This document shows, piece by piece, positions 5,918 to 12,579 of a DNA stretch of 12,579 nucleotides. Positions within the stretch are counted from its first letter, which is position 1. The number at the start of each line of letters is the position of its first letter. Below the pieces are notes generated by a model. The model saw only the letters and a list, made by a program, of their open reading frames with translations, made no database searches and was not told where the DNA came from. Source of the DNA: SKLM01 sp964542755 (lineage in GTDB: Bacteria; Chloroflexota; Anaerolineae; B4-G1); the NCBI GenBank assembly GCA_964542755.1, contig CAZIWL010000127.1:1-12579 (forward strand), in the 5' to 3' direction. Made by a program: the position numbers and the translations under genes.

Positions 5918-7210
5918 GTGCGAAAGGTCGTTCTTTTACTCGCGCTCGTCGTCACCCTCGGCGTATTGACGGGGTGTGGGGAGGAGACAACGCCGGCCGA
6001 ATCATCGCCGACAGCTACGTCCGAGCCTGCATCACCGACGGAGGCCCCGCCCTCGCCCACGTCCGAGCCCGCGTCCGAGGCTACTGACCCGGTCACGACG
6101 GAGACGCCGTCGGGTCCTGCTACCTGTGAGGTCTTCACCCTCCCTGTTGAGTCGCGGATTCCTGACCTCGACGAGGACGATCACGTCGTCGGTCCGGAGG
6201 ACGCTCCCATTACCTTCATCGAATACGCCGATTTTGAGTGCCCAGCCTGTGCTGGGCTGCATACGGTCCGCGATTACCTGATAGAGAAATACGGCGATCG
6301 CATTCGCTTCTCCTACCGTCACCTGCCCCTGGTCAGCATCCACGATCTGGCCATCATCACGGCCGAGGCCACTGAGGCCGCCGCTGCCCAGGGCAAGTTC
6401 TGGGAGATGCACGACCTCCTCTACGAGAAACAGCAGGAGTGGAGCGGTCTCTCCGAGGAAGAGGTGATGGACAAGCTCGTGGAGTACGCAGGCGAGCTCG
6501 ACCTCGACACCGATCAGTTTGAGATGGAGCTTACGGAGCACACCCACCGTGAGAAGATCATGGCGGACTACGAGGCGTATCAGGAGTATGGGCAGATGGC
6601 CACGCCCACGTACGTCGTCAACAAGATCTTTTACCCCACCCGCGAGTTTGGTGGCTTCGGGCGTCTGGAGGGCTTCATCGACCTCGTCGCTATGCGGGAT
6701 GAGATGTACACGTCCCCGCCCGAGCAGGTCATCGATCCGGACAAGGACTATGTGGCCACCATCAAGACGACGAAGGGCGACATCAGCGTGGAGCTCTTCG
6801 CCGACGAGGCGCCGACCAACGTGAACAGCTTCGCCTTCCTGGCTGAAGATGGCTGGTACGACGGCCTCGATTTCTTCTTCGTCGATCACGAGCAGGTGGC
6901 GCTGACCGGCGATCCGACGAATTCGGGCTCCGGCTTGCCCTATCCCGGCTACACCTGCGGTGACGAGACCGTCGCCGATCAGTCCTTTGAGGAATCCGGT
7001 CTCGTGGTTTTCTACACACCGGCTCCGAACCAGAACAGCAGTTCGTTCTTCATCACCTACGCCGCACAGCCCGACTTCACCGGGAACTTCACCGTGATCG
7101 GGCGGGTGACCGATGGCATGGACGTGGCCGAGAGCTTGACCGAGCGCCAGCCTGGGCCTGATCAGCCCGAGGCAGATTCCATCGAGACGATCCTGATCGA
7201 AGAGCAGTAG
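5918..7210 (+). CDS. lipoprotein fusing DsbA-like thioredoxin fold to a cyclophilin-like domain
   Basis: This encodes 430 residues. A lipoprotein signal ends in LTGC (17-20), followed by a Ser/Thr/Pro/Glu-rich linker to about 70. A DsbA-type thioredoxin domain (about 85-262) carries the redox motif CPAC (108-111) and the cis-proline segment MATPTY (228-233), so thiol-disulfide exchange outside the membrane is expected. A cyclophilin fold follows (about 279-430), with the bacterial landmarks PGYTCGDE (343-350) and SSFFIT (375-380). Its catalytic positions are changed: the family's FHR is FFF (319-321), and the positions equal to human CypA Phe60, Gln63, Gln111 and His126 are Gln, Leu, Ser and Phe. 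Isomerase activity is therefore doubtful; it may serve in substrate binding. The GTG start has AGGAGG 5 bases upstream. Divergent from pcm; monocistronic, judging by the hairpin that follows. Confidence 0.9.
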   Translation: MRKVVLLLALVVTLGVLTGCGEETTPAESSPTATSEPASPTEAPPSPTSEPASEATDPVTTETPSGPATCEVFTLPVESRIPDLDEDDHVVGPEDAPITFIEYADFECPACAGLHTVRDYLIEKYGDRIRFSYRHLPLVSIHDLAIITAEATEAAAAQGKFWEMHDLLYEKQQEWSGLSEEEVMDKLVEYAGELDLDTDQFEMELTEHTHREKIMADYEAYQEYGQMATPTYVVNKIFYPTREFGGFGRLEGFIDLVAMRDEMYTSPPEQVIDPDKDYVATIKTTKGDISVELFADEAPTNVNSFAFLAEDGWYDGLDFFFVDHEQVALTGDPTNSGSGLPYPGYTCGDETVADQSFEESGLVVFYTPAPNQNSSSFFITYAAQPDFTGNFTVIGRVTDGMDVAESLTERQPGPDQPEADSIETILIEEQ

Positions 7211-7230
7211 ACCGCCCTCGACGTGCAGTC

Positions 7231-7262
7231 CGGGACGGCCCGTGAGGGGTATGGCCGTCCCG
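7231..7262 (+). terminator. 10-bp stem hairpin, likely terminator
   Basis: CGGGACGGCC (7231-7240) and GGCCGTCCCG (7253-7262) form a perfect 10-bp stem with a 12-base loop, 20 bases after the stop codon at 7210. Outer arms GCCCTCG (7214-7220) and CGAGGGC (7261-7267) offer a competing stem. No T-run follows, so it is either a U-less terminator or an mRNA-stabilising hairpin. Confidence 0.55.
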
Positions 7263-7484
7263 AGGGCGTCTCTCGGTCTCCCCTCGTGATGAGATAGCTC
7301 GCACCCTGGGGTGGCAACGAGCACCTCCGGCGCCGTTTTCGTCTTTTGCCTGATGCGACGTGGCGGCTTCGCCCCGCTCTTCTCTAACGCGGGACCTGGC
7401 CGCCACCACCTTCCGTCTCGAGTTGGTCGTTTTCGAGGTGTCGGGGCTGGATGGTCCGCCAGCTCCACCACGCAAGGGGGCACA
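7263..7484 (+). other. structured leader region of radC
   Basis: I see no gene in this 220-bp stretch. The radC frame stays open back to 7311, but that extension has no ribosome site and does not look like RadC. Two hairpins can be drawn: GCTCG (7297-7301) with CGAGC (7318-7322), and a compound one with an 8-bp outer stem GTGGCGGC (7360-7367)/GCCGCCAC (7399-7406) and a 5-bp inner stem CCCGC (7373-7377)/GCGGG (7389-7393) across a symmetric 5x5 internal loop. No good promoter was found, so the radC transcript may begin here or further upstream. Confidence 0.4.
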
Positions 7485-8204
7485 ATGAGCCAGGCCGCGT
7501 CGCCTACGATCAAGGACCTCCCCACGGAGGAACGTCCCCGCGAGAGACTCGCCAGGTGCGGCGAGGGAGCTCTCAACACCACCGAGCTTCTAGCCATCAT
7601 CCTGCGCGTCGGCGTCGGGGGCGAGAGTGCCCTCGACCTGGCCCAGCGCCTGATCGTCAACTACGGTGGGCTTCCCGGCCTCGCGCGCGCCAGCTTCGCG
7701 GAGCTGCGAGCGGAACGGGGCCTGGGCAATGCGAAGACGGCCCAGCTCAAGGCTGCCCTGGAGCTGGGGCGCCGCATGCTGCTCGCCAGCCCGGAGGAGC
7801 GCCTCATCGTTCGTTCACCCTCCGATGTGGCCCAGATCCTGATGGCCGAGATGTCTCACCTGGAGCAGGAGCATTTTCACGTGCTCTACCTGGATACGCG
7901 CAACCGGCTCCTCGGCTCCGACGACGTCTATGTGGGCAGCCTCAACGCGTCCCACATTCGCGTCGCCGAGATCTTCCGGGACGCCGTCAGGCGCAACTGC
8001 GCCGCCGTCATCGTGGCCCACAATCATCCGTCGGGCGATCCCTCACCGTCTCAGGAGGACGTCCACGTGACCCGGCAGCTCGTTGCTGCTGGAGACCTCC
8101 TTGGCATATCCGTGCTAGATCACCTGGTCATCGGACAGCAGCGCTTCGTCAGCCTGCGCGAACGCGGGCTGGGCTTCGAAGGTAGCGTTCAGCAAGCTCA
8201 CTAG
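7485..8204 (+). CDS. radC: RadC family JAB-domain protein
   Basis: This encodes 239 residues, close to the usual RadC length. The N-terminal signature TIKDLPTEERPRERL (8-22) and the helix-hairpin-helix region (about 65-97, with ERGLGNAKTAQLKA) are standard. The C-terminal JAB/MPN metal-binding domain has the family hallmark HNHPSGD (179-185); His179, His181 and Asp192 fit the HxHx10D zinc pattern, and LEQEHFHVLYLD (126-137) supplies the preceding acidic strand. The family was once thought to act in DNA repair, but that role was withdrawn for E. coli; the function remains unsettled. I chose the ATG at 7485 because AGGGGG lies 4 bases upstream and the RadC homology begins just after it. The giant gene begins 57 bases downstream and may share its transcript. 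Confidence 0.95.
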   Translation: MSQAASPTIKDLPTEERPRERLARCGEGALNTTELLAIILRVGVGGESALDLAQRLIVNYGGLPGLARASFAELRAERGLGNAKTAQLKAALELGRRMLLASPEERLIVRSPSDVAQILMAEMSHLEQEHFHVLYLDTRNRLLGSDDVYVGSLNASHIRVAEIFRDAVRRNCAAVIVAHNHPSGDPSPSQEDVHVTRQLVAAGDLLGISVLDHLVIGQQRFVSLRERGLGFEGSVQQAH

Positions 8205-8249
8205 AGTTCGGCTCGGGCCTCGTCGTCAGCGCCCGGCCGCCACCGGTAC

Positions 8250-8255
8250 AGGAGG
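8250..8255 (+). promoter_or_regulatory. ribosome binding site for the giant gene
   Basis: AGGAGG stands 6 bases before ATG 8262. It fixes the start: the in-frame stretch back to the radC stop at 8202-8204 offers no better start and no hydrophobic signal segment. Confidence 0.8.
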
Positions 8256-8261
8256 CGACCT

Positions 8262-11200
8262 ATGGCCGTGAACCTGCTTGAGAACAGTGGATTTGAAGCC
8301 GATTGGGGGGAGGAGAGTAGTCACCGGGTCGTCGTCTTTCCCGCTGGTGGCGACCCCTACGAGACCGAGCTGGGCGAGTTCCACACGCCCCCGGGGTGGG
8401 TCTCCTGGTACCATCACGACCCCGGCGAGTGGGATCAGCCCGAGGTGGGCGACATCCGTCGAGAGCATGTCCCCTATCGCGTCCACGACGGCGAGAAGGC
8501 GGCCAGACTCTTCACCTTCTATCGCACACATGACGCCGGCTTCTTCCAGCAGGTTGACGTTGAGCCCGGTCAAACCCTCCGTCTGACGGCATGGGCGCAC
8601 GCCTGGAGCAATCATCCCCTCGACGGATACGAGGACTGCAATGACAACCCGCGCTGCTCGTGCGGCGTGGGCACGGATGAGGTCCGTCTGCTTGAAGCGG
8701 ACATCCCCCCGCTCAACGGCGATCCCTGGAATGACGCCCTGGGCAATCTCGGTTTCATGCTGGGCATAGACCCCACCGGAGGCACCAATCCCCTGGCCGA
8801 CTCGGTCGTATGGGGGCCCATTGCCTACATCTACAACGCCTATCACCCCGTCCCCTCCGTCGAAGCAGAGGCCGAGAACGAGACCGTCACCGTCTTCCTC
8901 CGCAGCCGGACCCTGTGGGCCTTCAAGCACAATGATGCCTACTGGGACGCTGTCGCGCTGGTGGCCGACGACGAGGTGCTGCCTCCCGAGCCAGACCCGG
9001 ATCCCGATCCCGAACCAGACCCTGAGCCAGACCCGGATCCCGAGCCTGACCCGGATCCTGTGCCCTGGGACTACCCCATCGTCGAGCGAGGGAGCAAGAT
9101 GGGTGTCCATGCCATCTTCGCCAATCGCGTCAGGGATTTCTGCTCCGAGCTGGAGGCGAACGGGACCCGCTTTCCCGTGGTGAAGGCCGTCGACGATCTC
9201 GGTTGGCTCCCTGACGTCCGCGCCATTAGCCCGGGCACCATCACCATCGGTCGCTACACCTCTCGGTACGAGGGCTGCGGGGAGCTCGACAATCCGGACT
9301 GCGATCTGGACGCCCTGGCCGAGGCCCTTATCGGTGTCATCCTCACCAAGGCCGACGCTGCCGCGATGGAGGCCGTCGACTACTGGGAGATCGTCAACGA
9401 GCCCGATCCTCCGGGGGCCGACGGCTACCAGCGCCTCGCCGAGCTCATGATCGTCTGTATGGAGAAGGCTGAAGCTCGCGGCATCAAGCTGGCCTTGTTC
9501 GGGCTCAACGCCGGCACGCCCGAGTGGGATGAGATGGAGGCTATGGTGGAGACCTCCGTCTTCCGGCGCGCCCGCCAGGGCGGGCACATCCTCACCCTCC
9601 ACGAGGGCACCTTCGACACCTTTGACCCTCTCGACTACTGGCCCGATACCATCCCCGGGTCCCCCGAGGTCGAGGGCGCCGGACCGCTCCATTTCCGCTA
9701 CCGATTCCTCTATCACCTGCTCGAGCAGCGGGGTGAAACCGTGCCCCTGGTGGTCAGCGAGTGGTATCTCGCGGACGAGCAGGCGGCCGCCGTCGAGACG
9801 ATTCTCGACGCCCTTATCTGGTACGACGCGGAGGCGGGCAAGGACTACTACCTCTATGCCGCCTGTCCCTTCACCCTCGGTCCTACCGGCGCCTGGACCC
9901 ACACAGATTACGAGCGCGTCTACCCGGCCCTGGTCGATCATATGATCGACGTCCGGGAGCGAGAGAATGCCCTCCTGCCCGAAGAAGGGCCGCAGGAGCC
10001 TGAAGAGCCCACGCCCCCCGAGTTGCCCGACTGCGTGCCGCCCCGGGTGCCCTATCGGCGCAGCTACATCCTCCTCCCCCAGATCGGCGACGCTCTCGAG
10101 CGGCTCGAGTGGCGGACGGCCATGGCCATCGGCTCCTCCGAGAGCATGGAGACCGTCGGCCATTCGGCGGACGACGCCGGGGTGGGTCCGCCGGCCCGCC
10201 GCGTCACCGTGATCAACCCTTCCTGGCAGGGCGGCGACCTCCGCCCATGGTATGAAGAGCACTATCCCGGCGTCCTCTATCGGGAGATCGAGGCTGACAC
10301 CCCCTGGGAGGCCGCCGTCCATCTCCTCCCCGACCTGCGCGAGGACATCGCCGTGGGGCAGGATGATCCCCGCTGGAAGGACTCCGACTTCGGTGAGCAG
10401 CCGGGTGGGGGGACCATCGGGGGCTACGGTGCCCTCCTGACCGGCCTCACCATCATCCTCCGGAACGTCTATGGAAGGCGCGTCACGCCGCCGCACCTGG
10501 ACAAGCTCCTGGTGGCCTCACGCGCCGCCTTTGTCGATGACTCCGTGCTGGTCTGGTCGGACGCCGTCGCGCCTTTCTCTGCCTTCGACGACGCCATCGC
10601 CGATGAGGGCCAGCGCTCCATCGACGAACTCGAGATCCTCTGGAACCAGGGGTGGGAGATCCTCCTCCGGGAGGTCGAGGGTGATGATGAGGAGACGGTC
10701 CGCTACGCCTACCTGGAGAGGGTTGTCGACGGCGTCCTCCACGTCATCAACACCGCCAACGGTGAGCGCGAGCGCTGGGTTGGGGACGAGGCCCTCGCCG
10801 CCATGCGCGGGATCCGCGCGGCGCACCTCGATGAGATGCCCGCCACGCCCGCCTTCGAGCAGCTGTCAGGCGGTGTCGGGCTAGCTGATTGCGTCCCTCC
10901 GCGCGAGCCCTACGCTCGAACCTACGTCCTCCTCCCGCAGCTGGACGACTTGATCGATCGCATCGAATGGCGCATCGCCGCCGCCGTCGGTTCGTCGGAT
11001 GCCATGCAGACCTTCGGGCACTCCGCCGACGATGCGGGCACCGGGCCGCCGGACCGGCGTATCATCGCGGTCAATCCCGACGGGTGGGGCGAGGACATGG
11101 CGGCCTGGTACGACCGGCACTATCCATTCGCTGCGTACGACCCCATAAACTCTGAGACGCCGTGGGACGTTGCCGTGAGAATCCTGCCCGACCTTGAGGA

Positions 11201-12579
11201 GGATATCGCCCTGGCCCAGAGCGACGCCCGCTGGGCGGATTACGACTTTGGCGAGCATCCCGACCTGGGTGTGGAGACCATCGGGCGCTACGGCTGCTTC
11301 CTCACCGGGCTCTCCATCATCCTTCGCAAGATCTACCGGCGCGATGTCACACCCCCCGTCCTGGACAAGCTCCTCGTCGCTGCCCGTTCGGGGTACGTCA
11401 GCGACAACCTGATGGCCTGGGCGGGTGTGGTGCCGCTCTTCGATGCCTTCGATGAGTCTATCAAGGACGCCCGGCCCCGCACGGCGGGCGAGCTCAAGGA
11501 TTTGCTCGATCAGGACTGGGAGGTCATCCTCAGGCGCGCTGACGGCGGCCATTTCGTCTATCTGGAGGAGGTCGAGGGGGAGACCCTCCGCATCATCGAT
11601 ACCTGGGACGGGCAGCGGAAGGAGAAGAGCGCGGCCGACTACGTGGGCGTTCGTGCGGCGCACGTCAGGGAGGGCGCCGGCCCGCCGGCGGCCCACGTCC
11701 TCGTCGGTATCCACGACGAGGCGGGCGGCGAGTGGATGGTCGACCGCGGCCTCGAAGGCTGCTGTCTCGTCCACGGTCAGGTCCAGCGTCAGCCCCTCCA
11801 CCTCGACTACAGCCACCTGCAGGACGCCGGCCTCACCGTCATCTCCCGCCTCAACTGGGGCTATGCCGATGGGACCGGCACGCTGCCGCGGCTGGAGGAT
11901 CAAGGAGCCTTCATCGACGCCGTGGTGGAGACCATGCTCCAGGCCCGGGGCGTCGACTACTTCCACGTCGGCAACGAGCCGAACAACCGCCAGGAGTGGC
12001 CCGGCTTCGGGTCGGGGAACGAGTTCGTCCTCACCCGCGAGTATGTCACCCAGATCTACAACGACATCTGGCACGCCGTCGACGGCGCGGTCAAGCTGGG
12101 TCCGCCGCCCATCGACCCCTACTACGGCCCCGGGTCCAACAACCGCGACTGGTGGACCTACATCCTCGAGAACATCGACGGCGCCGACGTCCTCTTCCTC
12201 CACAGCAAGACCCAGACCAACGATCCCGACGAGGTCTGGTCCACGGTCAAGTTCTCCGACTGGCCCCTGGAGTGGCAGTACCTCCACCTGCGCACCGTCG
12301 AGACCGGCCTCGAGGTCGTGCCCGATCGGTTTGCCGACCTGCCCGTCTTCGTCTCGGAGCTCAATCCCCAGGCGCTGGACGCCTCCGGGAATCCGGGCTG
12401 GCTGCCCGACAACGCGCTCTGGGTGCAGCAGGCCATGCGCTACTTCCGCGAGGTCCAGCCCGTCACCGGCGTCTGCTTCTACCGCTACCAGGCCGCCGGC
12501 GACCAGGCCGTGTTCGGCCTGGAGACCATGCCCATCATCCTGGACGCCATCGAGGAGGAGGCGCGCTTCGAGCCGGAGA
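8262..12579 (+). CDS. giant modular protein: jelly-roll, two GH-A-type barrels, two C39-like modules (partial at 3' end)
   Basis: This frame runs open for 1439 codons to the window edge. Modules: a jelly-roll, carbohydrate-binding-like N-terminus (about 1-237; NLLENSGFE near the start, KHNDAYWD near its end); an (E/D)P linker (243-266); a barrel with YWEIVNEPD (Glu380, likely acid/base) and VVSEW (Glu500, likely nucleophile), as in clan GH-A glycosidases; a Pro/Glu linker; C39-peptidase-like copy 1 (590-855); copy 2 (876-1134); and a second barrel with FHVGNEPN (Glu1239) and VFVSELNP (Glu1366). Copy 2 keeps Cys1012, His1097 and Asp1113. Copy 1 has Ala724, Arg814 and Asn830 instead, but keeps the Gln before DPRW that fits the oxyanion position. 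No signal peptide is visible although the modules are of secreted type. It may be co-transcribed with radC. Substrates are unknown; module families are inferred by eye. Confidence 0.85.
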   Translation, partial: MAVNLLENSGFEADWGEESSHRVVVFPAGGDPYETELGEFHTPPGWVSWYHHDPGEWDQPEVGDIRREHVPYRVHDGEKAARLFTFYRTHDAGFFQQVDVEPGQTLRLTAWAHAWSNHPLDGYEDCNDNPRCSCGVGTDEVRLLEADIPPLNGDPWNDALGNLGFMLGIDPTGGTNPLADSVVWGPIAYIYNAYHPVPSVEAEAENETVTVFLRSRTLWAFKHNDAYWDAVALVADDEVLPPEPDPDPDPEPDPEPDPDPEPDPDPVPWDYPIVERGSKMGVHAIFANRVRDFCSELEANGTRFPVVKAVDDLGWLPDVRAISPGTITIGRYTSRYEGCGELDNPDCDLDALAEALIGVILTKADAAAMEAVDYWEIVNEPDPPGADGYQRLAELMIVCMEKAEARGIKLALFGLNAGTPEWDEMEAMVETSVFRRARQGGHILTLHEGTFDTFDPLDYWPDTIPGSPEVEGAGPLHFRYRFLYHLLEQRGETVPLVVSEWYLADEQAAAVETILDALIWYDAEAGKDYYLYAACPFTLGPTGAWTHTDYERVYPALVDHMIDVRERENALLPEEGPQEPEEPTPPELPDCVPPRVPYRRSYILLPQIGDALERLEWRTAMAIGSSESMETVGHSADDAGVGPPARRVTVINPSWQGGDLRPWYEEHYPGVLYREIEADTPWEAAVHLLPDLREDIAVGQDDPRWKDSDFGEQPGGGTIGGYGALLTGLTIILRNVYGRRVTPPHLDKLLVASRAAFVDDSVLVWSDAVAPFSAFDDAIADEGQRSIDELEILWNQGWEILLREVEGDDEETVRYAYLERVVDGVLHVINTANGERERWVGDEALAAMRGIRAAHLDEMPATPAFEQLSGGVGLADCVPPREPYARTYVLLPQLDDLIDRIEWRIAAAVGSSDAMQTFGHSADDAGTGPPDRRIIAVNPDGWGEDMAAWYDRHYPFAAYDPINSETPWDVAVRILPDLEEDIALAQSDARWADYDFGEHPDLGVETIGRYGCFLTGLSIILRKIYRRDVTPPVLDKLLVAARSGYVSDNLMAWAGVVPLFDAFDESIKDARPRTAGELKDLLDQDWEVILRRADGGHFVYLEEVEGETLRIIDTWDGQRKEKSAADYVGVRAAHVREGAGPPAAHVLVGIHDEAGGEWMVDRGLEGCCLVHGQVQRQPLHLDYSHLQDAGLTVISRLNWGYADGTGTLPRLEDQGAFIDAVVETMLQARGVDYFHVGNEPNNRQEWPGFGSGNEFVLTREYVTQIYNDIWHAVDGAVKLGPPPIDPYYGPGSNNRDWWTYILENIDGADVLFLHSKTQTNDPDEVWSTVKFSDWPLEWQYLHLRTVETGLEVVPDRFADLPVFVSELNPQALDASGNPGWLPDNALWVQQAMRYFREVQPVTGVCFYRYQAAGDQAVFGLETMPIILDAIEEEARFEPE
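8988..9059 (+). repeat. (E/D)P linker repeat
   Basis: Twelve consecutive Glu-Pro or Asp-Pro dipeptides (residues 243-266) join the jelly-roll module to the first barrel. At DNA level, GAGCCAGACCCGGATCCCGA occurs exactly at 8988-9007 and 9024-9043, a 36-base offset, suggesting growth by slippage. Such linkers are rigid and extended and hold catalytic and binding modules apart. Confidence 0.9.
10029..11663 (+). repeat. tandem duplication of a ~260-residue C39-like module
   Basis: Copy 1 (10029-10826) and copy 2 (10887-11663) start 858 bases apart. Shared blocks in order: DCVPPR-PY, LLPQ, GHSADDAG, RR-I/V-AVNP-like, WY--HYP, TPW--AV-LLP/ILP, AQ/GQ-D-RW, TIG-YG, LTGL-IILR, VTPP-LDKLLVA-R and RAAH. 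The ends YLERVVDGVLHVINTANG and YLEEVEGETLRIIDTWDG align with no gap. The copies have diverged strongly, so the duplication is old. Only copy 2 keeps the Cys/His/Asp set. Confidence 0.85.

Noticed and set aside
7311..7484. 58-codon N-terminal extension of RadC
   Set aside because: No ribosome site, no resemblance to RadC, and the conserved N-terminus starts directly after ATG 7485.
6032..7660. 542-codon open frame on the minus strand
   Set aside because: It covers the lipoprotein gene, a terminator-like hairpin and the start of radC on the other strand; its residue make-up is that of an antisense shadow.
8226..10496. 756-codon open frame on the minus strand
   Set aside because: It is antisense to the plus-strand giant gene, which has a good ribosome site, recognisable motifs and continues far beyond. 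The minus frame has no domain I recognise and reads as Gly/Val/Asp-rich shadow sequence typical of high-GC DNA.
10881..12287. 468-codon open frame on the minus strand
   Set aside because: Shadow of the same giant gene; no ribosome site and no recognisable motif, while the opposite strand carries the second C39-like module and the NEP motif of the second barrel.

Overview
This window is GC-rich bacterial chromosome (high-GC third codon positions, many long shadow reading frames antisense to genes) holding seven protein-coding genes. The mix suggests a Chloroflexota (Anaerolineae-like) bacterium: lipoproteins with acidic/Ser-Thr-Pro-rich linkers, a DsbA-like/cyclophilin fusion lipoprotein, and a giant modular protein of jelly-roll, GH-A-type barrel and C39-like modules. 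This assignment is inference from domain style, not from a marker gene. No rRNA, tRNA, CRISPR array, transposase or phage gene was seen.

Layout. Bases 1-481 carry no convincing gene but several inverted repeats. A THEP1-type P-loop NTPase gene (482-1003, minus) and an MFS transporter gene (1232-2428, plus) diverge from a 228-bp region with candidate overlapping promoters. The MFS gene is followed after 4 bp by a gene for an 813-residue multi-pass membrane protein with a central spermidine-synthase-like domain (2433-4874), almost certainly in the same operon. Its 3' end overlaps by 53 bp, tail to tail, the end of a pcm gene on the minus strand (4822-5631). The Pcm carries a lipoprotein signal.

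The pcm gene diverges from a gene for a lipoprotein with a DsbA-like CPAC domain fused to a cyclophilin-like domain (5918-7210). Each has a recognisable promoter, and the latter has a leader whose pairings could involve the Shine-Dalgarno sequence. The two lipoproteins look like an extracytoplasmic protein-quality pair (isoaspartate methylation; thiol-disulfide exchange plus a prolyl-isomerase-like domain). The cyclophilin has lost its usual catalytic residues, and Pcm would need S-adenosylmethionine outside the cell, so the real chemistry is uncertain.

After a strong hairpin and a structured 220-bp leader comes radC (7485-8204), then, 57 bp on, a very large open frame (8262 to the right edge, 1439 codons with no stop). 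It encodes a jelly-roll-like N-terminus, an (E/D)P linker, a GH-A-type barrel, two tandem C39-peptidase-like modules and a second GH-A-type barrel. The first C39-like module has lost Cys, His and Asp together; the second keeps all three. This active/pseudo-enzyme tandem between two glycoside-hydrolase-like barrels, in a protein with no visible signal peptide, is the most unusual thing in the window.
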